A stretch of 64,000 nt of DNA from Azospirillum oryzae (GCF_008364795.1 NZ_VTTM01000003.1:413772-477771); one strand, 5' to 3'; shown: positions 1 through 8,264, numbered from the stretch's first letter. Numbers and translations: made by a program. The notes: generated by a model from the sequence alone, not told the origin.

Positions 1-81
1 TATGCTTGGTTCAAACCGAACGAAATATGGCTAATCGCGATGCCTTGTTCTGATGCGTGGTGATGTCAAAGGAGAAATGTT

Positions 82-405
82 GTGAATGTTTATGATCATC
101 AGATTGAGCACGTGCTCCGGACCATCCAGAGCAGCGTTTCCTACAATCCACCAATACTCGCGTTGTCTCTTCATTCTGTGAAGGCTATCCGCGATGAGGC
201 AATGCAGGGCGCCGCTCCGATGGCTCAGGCGCGTTCCCTTAATGGGAGGATCTATATGATTGAGGGCACGACGCCTGATGAGCAATCGACTTTGCTCAAG
301 GTCACCATGGCATTTGAACTGCCCCGTGCACTTGATCCACGACACCTGTGGAACCGGCAACGTGTGTGTGGGATGCTTACTGATTCCCAGGCGGAGCCTG
401 TATAA
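82..405 (+). CDS. Hypothetical protein, 107 aa, in accessory region
   Basis: I do not recognise this protein. It starts at GTG with a good ribosome binding site (AGGAG about 8 bases upstream), which is why I accept it as real. It has no obvious signal peptide or membrane segment; the middle is polar and the C-terminal third contains a basic/Trp stretch (PRHLWNRQR). Base composition is clearly lower in G+C than everything after about 1350, consistent with imported DNA. Its 3' end overlaps the 3' end of the convergent gene 377-736 by 29 bases. Together with that gene it lies inside the putative transposon whose end is at about 1229, so it is best described as transposon cargo of unknown function. 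Confidence 0.5.
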   Translation: MNVYDHQIEHVLRTIQSSVSYNPPILALSLHSVKAIRDEAMQGAAPMAQARSLNGRIYMIEGTTPDEQSTLLKVTMAFELPRALDPRHLWNRQRVCGMLTDSQAEPV

Positions 406-736
406 AGGTTACACCTAAATAGTCAAAATGCTGAATGAGTTCGGCCGTTCCAAAGAATGCTTGCTCTGATAGCACTCCGTCCGAATGTAGAATCACGAAC
501 ACGTCGTGAGCCACCTGCCAAACCGAAGAGCCGTCGGTGAGCGGTCCCGTTCCGTACATAGGTGCCTGAAAATTTGCAGGTGGCTTCCTTTTCATTTTCG
601 TTATGCCGTTGACCACTCCCAAGCTGTCAGTCAATGCCTCGTATGATGAGTGAGCTACACTTACAGTAAGTCCATTAACTGCGCCAACCCAGTAGTCTTG
701 CCCATCATGTTGGTATCTCCGGAGTTCAATCCGCAT
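377..736 (-). CDS. Hypothetical protein, 119 aa, in accessory region
   Basis: An unknown soluble protein. The ATG at 736 is preceded by AGGGAGACAGGA, a strong ribosome binding site, so the gene is probably expressed. The sequence alternates hydrophobic and polar residues (for example DYWVGAVNGLTVSVAHSSY and HDVFVILHSDG), suggesting a small alpha/beta or mostly beta fold. No signal peptide, no membrane helix, no cysteine pair. Composition is poorer in G+C than the core genes. It converges on 82-405. Function cannot be assigned; a small cargo gene of a mobile element is the most economical reading. Confidence 0.5.
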   Translation of the reverse strand: MRIELRRYQHDGQDYWVGAVNGLTVSVAHSSYEALTDSLGVVNGITKMKRKPPANFQAPMYGTGPLTDGSSVWQVAHDVFVILHSDGVLSEQAFFGTAELIQHFDYLGVTFIQAPPGNQ

Positions 737-1162
737 TCCTGTCTCCCTAATCAGTACGTGGGGATGCTGCCCGCATGCGCAACCGAGGGCAAGCGCTTAG
801 TTTTTGAGCGCTGGTTGAAAAGGAATATGGCGTCGAGCTCTCGTTGCAAGACATCTCTGGGAACCAGATGTCTATGCAGGCGACCATTTAGTCGGGCGAC
901 GTAGGCGAGGAGAACGGTGACCGGAAAGCAGCAGCGCGCTGCTAAATGCGCCTGATCCGGATGAACGGGCAAGACCACTCGGTACTCGGTTTATCCTGGA
1001 GCAAGCGCGGTCGTCGCCGCGAGCTTGATAATTGTCCAACGCTGACTGTTCGGCGTGACAACTCATTTCGAGGCCGCAGATTGTACCCCCTGTGGCATCG
1101 AACGCTCCGTCGCCGTGCTGAGCGCTCCCGCTGACATCCGCGGGCGCCCTCAAAACCCAGGA
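737..1162. other. Intergenic stretch without a supportable gene
   Basis: About 430 bases of mixed composition. Several short open frames exist on both strands, but none has a ribosome binding site and a plausible protein composition. It lies between the cargo-like genes and the repeat array, as expected for the subterminal part of a transposon. Confidence 0.5.
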
Positions 1163-1229
1163 GTCTCATTAATTCTGTCGCGTTGTCTCACTATCTCTGT
1201 CGTTGTCTCATTAATCATGTCGCGGGACA
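1163..1229 (-). mobile_element. Putative end of a TnsB/TniA-type (Tn7/Tn5053-like) transposon
   Basis: Three direct copies of an 18-base motif, GTCTCA-N7-TGTCG, lie at 1163-1180, 1185-1202 and 1205-1222 (spacing 22 and 20). Read on the minus strand the block starts TGTCCCGCGACATGATTAAT at 1229 and runs inward as repeated CGACA..ATTAATGAGACA units. A TGT terminus followed by several roughly 20-bp transposase-binding repeats containing ATTAAT is the organisation known for Tn7-like, Tn5053-like and related Mu-type transposons. The element would extend leftwards out of the window, which agrees with the low-G+C unknown genes on that side and core genes on the other. The transposase genes and the other end are not in view, so this is an inference. 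Confidence 0.5.
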
Positions 1230-1373
1230 GCGGTTGTGCCTGTGGCCGAAAAGATACATCCGACATCGGAAATGTAATGGTGACAATGTTCCGTTTGACC
1301 CCGCCGAATACGTCTCCATAATCCTGATTGTCTCGATTGTTCGAGCGTTGTGCGCCAGATGATGGAGGATCCG

Positions 1374-1625
1374 ATGCGCCACACCGATGTGACCAGCAGT
1401 TCCGGCCCGTACACGGCAGCCCCGGGCGCCGTCCCGGCCGCCGACCGCGTCACCCGTGTCGCCTCGCGCCCCCTCTGGCGGCTGCTCGACGTGTTGTTTT
1501 CCGCGATGGAACGGCGCAAACAACGTCATGCACTGATGAGGCTCGACGACCATCAGCTCAAGGACATCGGCGTCAGCCGGTCCGAGGTGGAGCAGGAGGT
1601 GTCGAAGCCGTTCTGGCGGGGATGA
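1374..1625 (+). CDS. DUF1127 (YjiS-type) small protein
   Basis: An 83-residue protein whose C-terminal 45 residues show the DUF1127 pattern: an Arg/Lys-rich helix (MERRKQRHALMRLDD) followed by HQLKDIGVSRSEVEQEV and a terminal aromatic/basic tail. Alphaproteobacterial DUF1127 proteins are small arginine-rich proteins, several implicated in RNA turnover or stress and phosphate responses; the role of this one is unknown. I start it at the ATG at 1374, with GGAGG five bases upstream, rather than the in-frame GTG at 1350. It ends 4 bases before the GNAT gene, so the two are probably cotranscribed. Confidence 0.8.
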   Translation: MRHTDVTSSSGPYTAAPGAVPAADRVTRVASRPLWRLLDVLFSAMERRKQRHALMRLDDHQLKDIGVSRSEVEQEVSKPFWRG

Positions 1626-1629
1626 GACG

Positions 1630-2079
1630 ATGGCCGACAAATCCATTCAGGGCGAATCCGTTCAGGGACAATCCGGTCCGATCGAATACGCGGTCGAACC
1701 GGACCTGAGCGCCGACGATTTCATCGACGTTCTGGAACGCTCCGGGCTGGCGGAACGCCGGCCCGTGGGCGACCGTCCGCGGGTGGAGGCGATGCTGCGC
1801 AATGCCGGCCTGATCGTCACCGCAAGGGACCAGGGCCGGCTGGTCGGCGTCGCCCGGTCGATCACCGACTTCGTCTATTGCTGCTATCTGTCCGATCTCG
1901 CCGTCGACCGCGCCCTGCAGGGGCGCGGCATCGGCAAGGAGCTGATGCGCCGCACCCGCGACGCGATGGGGCCGGGCACCATGTGCCTGCTGCTGTCCGC
2001 ACCCAAGGCCATCAGCTTCTACGAGCAGGCCGGGCTGAAGCGGCACGAGCAGGCCTTCCTGTTCACCGATCTGGAATAA
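1630..2079 (+). CDS. GNAT family N-acetyltransferase
   Basis: A 149-residue single-domain GNAT acetyltransferase. The acetyl-CoA pyrophosphate-binding motif A is visible as YLSDLAVDRALQGRGIGKEL (QGRGIG at residues 97-102), followed by the motif B region with APKAISFYEQAGLKRH, the usual end of the fold. The first 25 residues are polar and vary in this family. Substrate cannot be read from sequence. It follows DUF1127 by 4 bases and precedes the dehydratase by 63 bases, so a short operon is plausible. Confidence 0.85.
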   Translation: MADKSIQGESVQGQSGPIEYAVEPDLSADDFIDVLERSGLAERRPVGDRPRVEAMLRNAGLIVTARDQGRLVGVARSITDFVYCCYLSDLAVDRALQGRGIGKELMRRTRDAMGPGTMCLLLSAPKAISFYEQAGLKRHEQAFLFTDLE

Positions 2080-2142
2080 GACTCCGGAGCAAGACCCTGG
2101 AGCAAGGCCCAGGAACAAGACAAAGGGGGGAGCACCGCCGCC

Positions 2143-3168
2143 ATGCCCGATACGATCATCAAGAGCGCGGCCGATACCGCCGGTCTCGCCATCTCCTACG
2201 ACGACGTGGCCGGGGCGGCGGAGCGGATCGCCGGCGTCGCCCACCGCACGCCGGTGCTGACCAGCCGCACCGCCGACACGCTGACCGGCGGCGAGCTGCT
2301 GTTCAAGTGCGAGAATTTCCAGCGCACCGGCGCCTTCAAGATCCGCGGCGCCTACAACGCCATCGCCCGCTTCACCCCTGTCCAGCGCGCGGTCGGCGTC
2401 GTCGCCTATTCGTCCGGCAACCACGCCCAGGCCATCGCGCTGGCGGCGTCGATGCTGCGGGTGAAGGCGACCATCGTCATGCCGCAGGACGCCCCGGCGT
2501 CCAAGCTGGCGGCCACCCGCGGCTATGGCGCCGACGTGGTGCTCTACGACCGCTATGCCGAGCCGCCCGACGCCGCCGTCGCCCGCGTTCTGGAGGATCG
2601 CGGCGGCATCTTCATCCCACCCTTCGACCACCCGCACGTGATGGCCGGCCAGGGCACCGTCGCCAAGGAGCTGATCGAGGAGGTTCTGGCGGGCGGCGTC
2701 CAGGGCGGTGGGGCACCGCTGGACCTGCTGGTGGTGCCGACCAGCGGCGGCGGGCTGCTGGCCGGCTGCGCGGTGGCGGCGAAGACGCTGAACCCCGGCT
2801 GCCGTGTGATCGGCATCGAGCCGGAGGCCGGCAACGACGCCCAGCAGAGCCTGCGCAGCGGCAGCATCGTCCGCATCGAACCGCCGAAGACCATCGCCGA
2901 CGGCGCCCAGAGCCGGAATGTCGGCCAGCTGACCTTCACGGTGATGCAGCGGCTGGTCGACGACATCGACACCGTCACTGACGACCAGCTGGTCGATGCC
3001 ATGCGCTTCTTCGCCAGCCGGATGAAGATGCTGGTCGAGCCGACCGGCTGCCTCGCCGCCGCCGCGGTGCTGTCCGGCAAGATCGACGTGCGCGGCAAGC
3101 GCGTCGGCATCGTCGTCACCGGCGGCAACGTCGACCTCGGCCGCTTCGCCTCGCTGGTTGCGGGCTGA
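2143..3168 (+). CDS. Threonine/serine dehydratase family (PLP fold type II)
   Basis: A 341-residue PLP enzyme of the serine/threonine dehydratase group without a C-terminal ACT regulatory domain. The PLP lysine is K66 in AFKIRGAYN, the substrate loop is SSGNHAQ (90-96) and the PLP-phosphate glycine loop is SGGGLLAG (201-208). Length and layout match the catabolic threonine dehydratase and threo-3-hydroxyaspartate ammonia-lyase subgroup; these cannot be separated here. It would release ammonia from a beta-hydroxy amino acid to give a 2-oxo acid in the cytoplasm. A GGGGGGAG block lies about 15 bases before the ATG. A C-rich palindrome follows the stop codon. Confidence 0.85.
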   Translation: MPDTIIKSAADTAGLAISYDDVAGAAERIAGVAHRTPVLTSRTADTLTGGELLFKCENFQRTGAFKIRGAYNAIARFTPVQRAVGVVAYSSGNHAQAIALAASMLRVKATIVMPQDAPASKLAATRGYGADVVLYDRYAEPPDAAVARVLEDRGGIFIPPFDHPHVMAGQGTVAKELIEEVLAGGVQGGGAPLDLLVVPTSGGGLLAGCAVAAKTLNPGCRVIGIEPEAGNDAQQSLRSGSIVRIEPPKTIADGAQSRNVGQLTFTVMQRLVDDIDTVTDDQLVDAMRFFASRMKMLVEPTGCLAAAAVLSGKIDVRGKRVGIVVTGGNVDLGRFASLVAG

Positions 3169-3190
3169 AGAGGCTTTTGCGTTGCCAGAA

Positions 3191-3219
3191 TCCCCCCTCT
3201 CCCCCCGGGGAGAGGGGAT
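3191..3219. repeat. C-rich intergenic palindrome, single copy
   Basis: CCCCTCTCCCC directly followed by GGGGAGAGGGG, a near-perfect hairpin in the 83-base gap between two plus-strand genes. It is the same core as the inverted elements at 15449 and 15553. Probably a dispersed extragenic palindrome; it could also slow or terminate transcription. Confidence 0.7.
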
Positions 3220-3251
3220 CCGATTACCCCAAGACGTAAGGGATCCATCCC

Positions 3252-4070
3252 ATGACCGGGAAAGCCATGCGCCTGCCCATTTATCAGGTCGATGCCTTCA
3301 CCGACCGCGTCTTCGCCGGCAACCCGGCGGCGGTCGTGCCGCTGGAATCCTGGCTGCCCGATGCGCAGCTGCTGGCCATCGCGGCGGAGAACAATCTGGC
3401 GGAGACCGCCTTCTTCATCCGTAATGGCGAAGGGGGCGGCGAGGAGTTCGAACTGCGCTGGTTCACCCCGGCGGTGGAGGTCGATCTGTGCGGCCATGCC
3501 ACGCTGGCGACCGCCTTCGTCATCTCCACCATCCTGGAACCGGGCCGCGAGCGCATGGACTTCGCCACCCGGCAGGCCGGCACGCTGACCGTCACCCGCG
3601 ACGGCGACCGCTACACGCTGGATTTCCCCAACCGCCCGGCCAAGCCGGCGGAGCGTGTCGATCCCAACCTGCTGGCGGCGCTGGGCGGCCCGGCGCCGGC
3701 CGCGGTGTTGAGCGGGCGCGACTATCTGGTGGTCTACGAGTCGGCCGACGCGGTGCGGGCGCTGGCGCCGGACATGGCGCTGCTGGCGAAGCTGGACCTG
3801 TTCGCGGTCTGCGTCACGGCACCGGGGGAGGGCGGGGTCGATTTCGTGTCGCGGCTGTTCGCCCCGGCCCAGGGCATCCCGGAGGATCCGGTCACCGGCT
3901 CCACCCACTGCATGCTGACCCCCTATTGGGCGGAGCGGCTGGGCAAGACGGTGCTGACGGCGCGTCAGGTCTCGGCCCGCGGCGGCGACCTGCTGTGCGA
4001 ACTGGCCGGCGACCGGGTGAAGATCGGCGGGCAGGCGGTGCTGTATCTCGAAGGCTCGATCCTGGTGTGA
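3252..4070 (+). CDS. PhzF family isomerase-like protein
   Basis: A 272-residue protein of the PhzF/diaminopimelate-epimerase fold. It opens with the family N-terminus IYQVDAFTDRVFAGNPAAVV, has the conserved NNLAETAFF segment carrying the presumed catalytic Glu, the WFTPAVEVDLCGHATLA block, and the second-half motif FAPAQGIPEDPVTGSTHC. PhzF proteins isomerise small metabolites (phenazine pathway in the type member), but most genomic copies have no known substrate and no phenazine genes are nearby. Start could also be the ATG at 3267, which gives a more typical N-terminus. It is followed 12 bases later by the GGCT-fold gene. Confidence 0.88.
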   Translation: MTGKAMRLPIYQVDAFTDRVFAGNPAAVVPLESWLPDAQLLAIAAENNLAETAFFIRNGEGGGEEFELRWFTPAVEVDLCGHATLATAFVISTILEPGRERMDFATRQAGTLTVTRDGDRYTLDFPNRPAKPAERVDPNLLAALGGPAPAAVLSGRDYLVVYESADAVRALAPDMALLAKLDLFAVCVTAPGEGGVDFVSRLFAPAQGIPEDPVTGSTHCMLTPYWAERLGKTVLTARQVSARGGDLLCELAGDRVKIGGQAVLYLEGSILV

Positions 4071-4082
4071 TGGAGGCCGGCG

Positions 4083-4427
4083 ATGGCTGAGGACACGGTC
4101 CTTTTGTTCTCCTACGGCACCCTGCAGCAGGAGAATGTGCAGATGGCGTCCTTCGGCCGGCTGCTGGCCGGGCGGCCGGACGCCATGCCGGGATACCGCC
4201 GCGACATGCTAGAGATCACCGATCCGGAGGTGATCCGCACCAGCGGCAAGCGCTTCCACCCGGTGGTGAGCGAAAGCGGCGATCCGGCCGACGAGGTCGC
4301 CGGCACCCTGTTCGAGATTACCGCGGAAGAACTGGCCGCTGCCGATTCGTACGAGGTCGCGGATTACAGGCGGGTCATGGTCCGGCTGAAGTCGGGGGCG
4401 GAGGCCTGGGTCTACGTCAAGGCGTGA
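4083..4427 (+). CDS. AIG2-like gamma-glutamylcyclotransferase family protein
   Basis: A 114-residue single domain of the AIG2/GGCT fold. The signature FSYGTLQQENVQ at residues 9-20 forms the substrate-binding loop, and the later block GTLFEITAEELAAADSYE carries the conserved acidic residues of the family. Members cyclise gamma-glutamyl amines or peptides to 5-oxoproline; the substrate here is unknown. It lies 12 bases after the PhzF gene on the same strand and converges on rpoH, 17 bases away. Confidence 0.82.
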   Translation: MAEDTVLLFSYGTLQQENVQMASFGRLLAGRPDAMPGYRRDMLEITDPEVIRTSGKRFHPVVSESGDPADEVAGTLFEITAEELAAADSYEVADYRRVMVRLKSGAEAWVYVKA

Positions 4428-4444
4428 GGGGAGGGAGGCGCGCC

Positions 4445-5341
4445 TTACGCCTCCGTCTCCATCTTCTGTTCGATCGCGGCGGCCTTGATCGCCTTCTGCA
4501 GCTTCTCGAAGGCGCGGACCTCGATCTGGCGGACGCGCTCGCGGCTGATGCCGTATTTCTGCGACAGGTCCTCCAGCGTCGTCGGCGCCTCGCGCAGGCG
4601 GCGTTCGGTCAGGATGTCGCGTTCGCGGTCGTTCAGCGCGGTCATGGCGTTCGCCAGCAGCTTGCGGCGCTTGCCCAGTTCCTCGCGGTCGGCCAGCGTG
4701 ATTTCCTGGCTGGCGGTCTCGTCGACCAGGAAATCCTGCCATTCGCCCTCGCTCTCCGCCCGCAGGGGGGCGTTCAGCGAATGGTCGGGGCTGGCCAGCC
4801 GCCGGTTCATGTTGACGACGTCCTGTTCCGGCACGTCCAGCTTGGTGGCGATGGCCTGGACCTGTTCGGGCGACAGGTCGCCCTCCTCGATCGCCTGCAT
4901 CTGGCCCTTCAGCCGGCGCAGGTTGAAGAACAGCTTCTTCTGGGCCGCCGTCGTGCCCATCTTCACCAGCGACCAGCTGTGCAGGATGTATTCCTGGATC
5001 GCCGCGCGAATCCACCACATGGCGTAGGTCGCCAGCCGGAAGCCGCGGTCGGGATCGAAGCGCTTCACCGCCTGCATCATGCCGACATTGCCTTCGGAGA
5101 TCAGCTCCGACAAGGGCAGGCCGTAGCCGCGGTAGCCCATGGCGATCTTGGCCACCAGACGCAGATGGCTGGTGACGAGCTGATGGGCGGCGCCGGAATC
5201 CTCATGCTGCTGCCAGCTTTTGGCCAGCATGTATTCCCGCTCCGGTTCCAGCATCGGGAACTTGCGGATCTCCTGGAGATAGCGGGACAGATTGCTCTCG
5301 GACCCGATGGCCGGAAGATTGGATGCCGTCGCCATGACCAA
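4445..5341 (-). CDS. rpoH: RNA polymerase heat-shock sigma factor RpoH (sigma-32)
   Basis: A 298-residue group 3 sigma-70. Region 2 contains SNVGMMQAVKRFDPDRGFRL-type residues and YAMWWIRAAIQEYIL; immediately after is the RpoH box QKKLFFNLRRLK, diagnostic for heat-shock sigma factors. Region 4 has LEDLSQKYGISRERVRQIE, the helix-turn-helix contacting the -35 element. It directs heat-shock and, in alphaproteobacteria, other stress promoters. The ATG has AGGAGAGGGG upstream. It is downstream of rluD on the same strand with a 156-base gap, a gene order common in alphaproteobacteria. Many alphaproteobacteria carry several rpoH copies, so this may be one paralogue. Confidence 0.95.
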   Translation of the reverse strand: MVMATASNLPAIGSESNLSRYLQEIRKFPMLEPEREYMLAKSWQQHEDSGAAHQLVTSHLRLVAKIAMGYRGYGLPLSELISEGNVGMMQAVKRFDPDRGFRLATYAMWWIRAAIQEYILHSWSLVKMGTTAAQKKLFFNLRRLKGQMQAIEEGDLSPEQVQAIATKLDVPEQDVVNMNRRLASPDHSLNAPLRAESEGEWQDFLVDETASQEITLADREELGKRRKLLANAMTALNDRERDILTERRLREAPTTLEDLSQKYGISRERVRQIEVRAFEKLQKAIKAAAIEQKMETEA

Positions 5342-5497
5342 ACCCCTCTCCTGACGGCCGGTATACCCATGAGAAGGAATTCATGGGCATGCGGCCATTC
5401 TTCAGCGCGGGTTCCAAAGGCCCCTCGCAATGAGCGGGCGGCGGAACCTCGCCATTGACCGGGAGTCTATCCAAGAAAGATTTCCCGGTGTACCGTT

Positions 5498-6556
5498 TTA
5501 AAGCGACTCCAAGGTGACAATTAGTTCATGAATATCCGCCGGAATTGGGGAGCGGAATGCCACAATTTCGCCACTGACCGGATGACGGAAGGTCAGCGCC
5601 GCGGCATGCAGCGCCTGTCGCGGAAACCCAACAAGGGTGCCGCGGACCGGTTCCGGAAGTTGCGAGGCGAACTTGCCCCCCGGCCGCCCCGACCGGCCGC
5701 GGCCATAGAGCGGATCGCCGACCAGCGGATGGCCGATGTGGGTCAGGTGGACGCGGATCTGGTGGGTGCGCCCGGTCTCCAGCACGCATTCGACCAGCGA
5801 GGCGGCCATGCCGAAGCTCTTCACCACGCGGTATTTGGTGGCAGCCGGTTTGCCGCCGCCGGTCACCACCGCCATCTTCTTGCGGTCGGCGCTGCTGCGG
5901 CCGATGTTGCCCTCGATCCGGCCCTGTCGCGGATTCGGCACGCCCCAGACCAGCGCCAGATAGGTGCGGCTGAGCGTGCGGTCGGAAAACTGTTCCGACA
6001 GGCCGTGATGGGCGCGGTCGTTCTTGGCGACCACCATCAGGCCGCTGGTGTCCTTGTCCAGCCGGTGGACGATGCCCGGCCGCTTCACCCCGCCGATGCC
6101 GGACAGGCTGTCGCCGCAATGGGCCAGCAGGGCGTTGACCAGCGTGCCGTCCGGATTGCCGGCGGCGGGATGCACCACCAGACCGGCGGGCTTGTCGATC
6201 ACCAGCACGTCGGCGTCCTCGTACACCACGTCGATCGGGATGTCCTGCGCCACCGGTTCGGCGGCCTCCGCCCCCGGCACCTCGACCTCGAAGCGCTGGC
6301 CGGGTTTGACCCTCAGGGACGGGTCCGTTATCGTCCGGCCGTCGCCGCGCACGCAGCCCTGTTCCAGCAGGGCCTGGACGCGCGACCGCGACAGGTCCGG
6401 CAGGCCCGCCGCCAACGCCTTGTCCAGCCGCTGGCCCGCCGCCTCGTCGGGGATCGTGTAGGCGAGGGCGCGGGCAGTGGCGTAGGCGGGGGGGCCGGCG
6501 TCGTCGTCCGCATCGAGGAAATCGTCGGACAGGTCTTCGGAGTTATCGGCGGCCAT
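5498..6556 (-). CDS. rluD: 23S rRNA pseudouridine synthase, RluA/RluD family
   Basis: 352 residues. An acidic N-terminal extension (1-33) is followed by an S4 RNA-binding domain (about 38-95: GQRLDKALAAGLPDLSRSRVQALLEQG) and the pseudouridine synthase domain with the catalytic aspartate in HRLDKDTSGL (D167). Other family blocks are VVHPAAGNPDGTLVNALL and ETGRTHQIRVHL. RluD modifies helix 69 of 23S rRNA; RluC and RluA paralogues share these motifs, and the S4 domain plus linkage to rpoH favours RluD. The start is uncertain because no strong ribosome binding site precedes it. Confidence 0.88.
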   Translation of the reverse strand: MAADNSEDLSDDFLDADDDAGPPAYATARALAYTIPDEAAGQRLDKALAAGLPDLSRSRVQALLEQGCVRGDGRTITDPSLRVKPGQRFEVEVPGAEAAEPVAQDIPIDVVYEDADVLVIDKPAGLVVHPAAGNPDGTLVNALLAHCGDSLSGIGGVKRPGIVHRLDKDTSGLMVVAKNDRAHHGLSEQFSDRTLSRTYLALVWGVPNPRQGRIEGNIGRSSADRKKMAVVTGGGKPAATKYRVVKSFGMAASLVECVLETGRTHQIRVHLTHIGHPLVGDPLYGRGRSGRPGGKFASQLPEPVRGTLVGFPRQALHAAALTFRHPVSGEIVAFRSPIPADIHELIVTLESL

Positions 6557-6608
6557 CGGCTTTGCGTATCGCGTCCTGTTTCAATCGTCCGGGAGTGGAC
6601 CCCAAACC

Positions 6609-6947
6609 GTGCAGATCCTCAAGGCACTCGTCGTCATCATGGGCGTTCTGATCATCGCCGGCTTCACTTATCTTGGGGTGGAGCTGTACAAGCGGATGTC
6701 GGACCCCAACCGCGCCTCCCTGACCGGGCCCTCCACCACGACCACCGTGATCGACCGCCCGGCCGAGGTGACGCTGGACGTCCCGGCCGGCGCCCGCATC
6801 GGCGAGATGCTGGCGGTCGGCAACCGCGTGCTGTTCAAGGTGACCCTGCCGCAGGGTCCGGACCGCCTCTATCTGATCGACCCGCGCACCGGCGCCGTCA
6901 CCGCGACGGTCACCGCCGGCCCCGCAGGCGGCAAAGCCGCTCCGTAA
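6609..6947 (+). CDS. Small single-pass membrane protein (DUF6476-like)
   Basis: A 112-residue protein starting with GTG. Residues 5-25 (KALVVIMGVLIIAGFTYLGV) form one membrane helix, followed by a short Thr-rich linker and a compact beta-type domain (VPAGARIGEMLAVGNRVLFKV, LYLIDPRTGAVTATV) presumably in the periplasm. I recall comparable small proteins next to rluD/rpoH in alphaproteobacteria (DUF6476), but the family assignment is from memory. It is divergent from rluD (52 bases) and 18 bases upstream of the aldolase gene. Function unknown. Confidence 0.7.
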   Translation: MQILKALVVIMGVLIIAGFTYLGVELYKRMSDPNRASLTGPSTTTTVIDRPAEVTLDVPAGARIGEMLAVGNRVLFKVTLPQGPDRLYLIDPRTGAVTATVTAGPAGGKAAP

Positions 6948-6965
6948 CAGACAGGTCTCGCGATC

Positions 6966-8000
6966 ATGCATGATTTCCGCAGCGACAACGTCGCCGGTGC
7001 CGCCCCGCAGGTGATGACGGCGCTGGCGGCCGCGTCCGCCGGCACCGCCTCCCCCTATGGCAACGATCCCTGGACCGCGCGGGTGACCGAGCGGCTGTGC
7101 GCGATCTTCGAGACGGAGGTGGCGGTCTTTCCCGTCGCCACCGGCACGGCGGCCAACTCGCTGGCGCTGTCGGCGCTGGTGCCGCCCTATGGCGCGGTGC
7201 TGTGCCATGACGAGGCGCACATCAGCATCGACGAATGCGGCGCCCCGGAGTTCTTCACCGGCGGCGCCAAGCTGGTGCCGCTGGCCGGCGAGCATGGCAA
7301 GCTGACTCCCGACAGCGTGTCGCGCCACATCGCCAAGGCAGGCGTCGGCGTCGTCCATCGTGTCCAGCCCGCCGCCCTCAGCCTGACGCAGGCGACGGAG
7401 GCCGGCACCGTCTATACCCCGGCGGAGGTCGAGGCGCTGGTCGAGACCGCCCATTCCAACGGCATGGCCGTTCACATGGACGGCGCCCGCTTCGCCAACG
7501 CCATCGCCCGGCTGGGCTGCACGCCCGCCGACGTGACGTGGCGCGCCGGGGTCGACGTGCTGACGCTGGGCGGCACCAAGGGCGGCTGTCTCGCCGCCGA
7601 GGCGGTGGTGTTCTTCAACCCGGCGATGGCCGAGGATTTCGGCTTCGGCCGCAAGCGCGGCGGCCATCTGGTGTCGAAGATGCGCTTCCTGTCGGCGCAG
7701 CTGGACGCCTGGCTGGACGACGGACTGTGGCTGCGCCTGGCCGCGCACGCCAACGCCATGGCCGACCGTCTGGCCGCCGGGCTGACCCTGCTGCCCGGCG
7801 TCGAGCTGGCCCACCCGGTGGAGGCCAACGAGCTGTTCGTCCGCCTGCCTGACGCTTATGCCGAGGCGCTGGAAGGGGCCGGTTACGGCTTCTACCGCTG
7901 GGACGATGGCACGGCGCGCTTCGTGACGGCGTTCGACACGCCGGCGGCGGCGGTTGACGGGTTGCTGGATATTTTGCGCCGATTCCAAGAAAAGGCTTGA
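6966..8000 (+). CDS. ltaE: Low-specificity threonine aldolase family
   Basis: A 344-residue PLP enzyme of the beta-eliminating lyase/threonine aldolase family. It begins DFRSDNVAGAAPQVMTAL, carries the PLP-stacking/phosphate region (TGTAANSLALSAL), the aspartate block MAVHMDGARFANAIA, and the Schiff-base lysine in TLGGTKGG. It would cleave L-threonine or allo-threonine (and beta-hydroxy amino acids) to glycine and an aldehyde. With the dehydratase at 2143 it gives this region two enzymes acting on beta-hydroxy amino acids, though not in one operon. The stop is 43 bases before the first tRNA gene. Confidence 0.88.
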   Translation: MHDFRSDNVAGAAPQVMTALAAASAGTASPYGNDPWTARVTERLCAIFETEVAVFPVATGTAANSLALSALVPPYGAVLCHDEAHISIDECGAPEFFTGGAKLVPLAGEHGKLTPDSVSRHIAKAGVGVVHRVQPAALSLTQATEAGTVYTPAEVEALVETAHSNGMAVHMDGARFANAIARLGCTPADVTWRAGVDVLTLGGTKGGCLAAEAVVFFNPAMAEDFGFGRKRGGHLVSKMRFLSAQLDAWLDDGLWLRLAAHANAMADRLAAGLTLLPGVELAHPVEANELFVRLPDAYAEALEGAGYGFYRWDDGTARFVTAFDTPAAAVDGLLDILRRFQEKA

Positions 8001-8043
8001 TCGGCGGGGCGGGCTTGGTTAGAAACCCGCCCACGCCGATGAC

Positions 8044-8119
8044 GTCCCCATCGTCTAGAGGCCTAGGACACCGCCCTCTCACGGCGGTAACAGGGGTTCG
8101 ACTCCCCTTGGGGACGCCA
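8044..8119 (+). tRNA. tRNA-Glu (CTC), copy 1
   Basis: Full cloverleaf: acceptor GTCCCCA pairs with TGGGGAC at 8109-8115, discriminator G and encoded CCA. Anticodon stem CCGCC/GGCGG encloses loop CTCTCAC, giving anticodon CTC (codon GAG). The T arm contains GGTTCGACTCC. First of three closely spaced tRNA-Glu genes. Confidence 0.96.
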
Positions 8120-8188
8120 ACCTTCCAAGGTTGGGTCGCGCGGCCGGTGGCAGCCTCCACCGCCGCGAGCCACGCATCGGGACCAGAC

Positions 8189-8264
8189 GTCCCCTTCGTC
8201 TAGAGGCCTAGGACACCGCCCTCTCACGGCGGTAACAGGGGTTCGAATCCCCTAGGGGACGCCA
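8189..8264 (+). tRNA. tRNA-Glu (CTC), copy 2
   Basis: Same structure as copy 1 with acceptor GTCCCCT/AGGGGAC, loop CTCTCAC (anticodon CTC), T loop TTCGAAT and encoded CCA at 8262-8264. The 69-base spacer from copy 1 shows no further gene. Confidence 0.96.

Noticed and set aside
872..1321. Several overlapping short open frames left of the DUF1127 gene
   Set aside because: No ribosome binding sites and arginine-rich, unstructured translations; some overlap the transposon-end repeats.
3252..4070. Phenazine biosynthesis locus
   Set aside because: Only a PhzF-family gene is present; no other phz genes are nearby, and PhzF homologues are widespread without phenazines.
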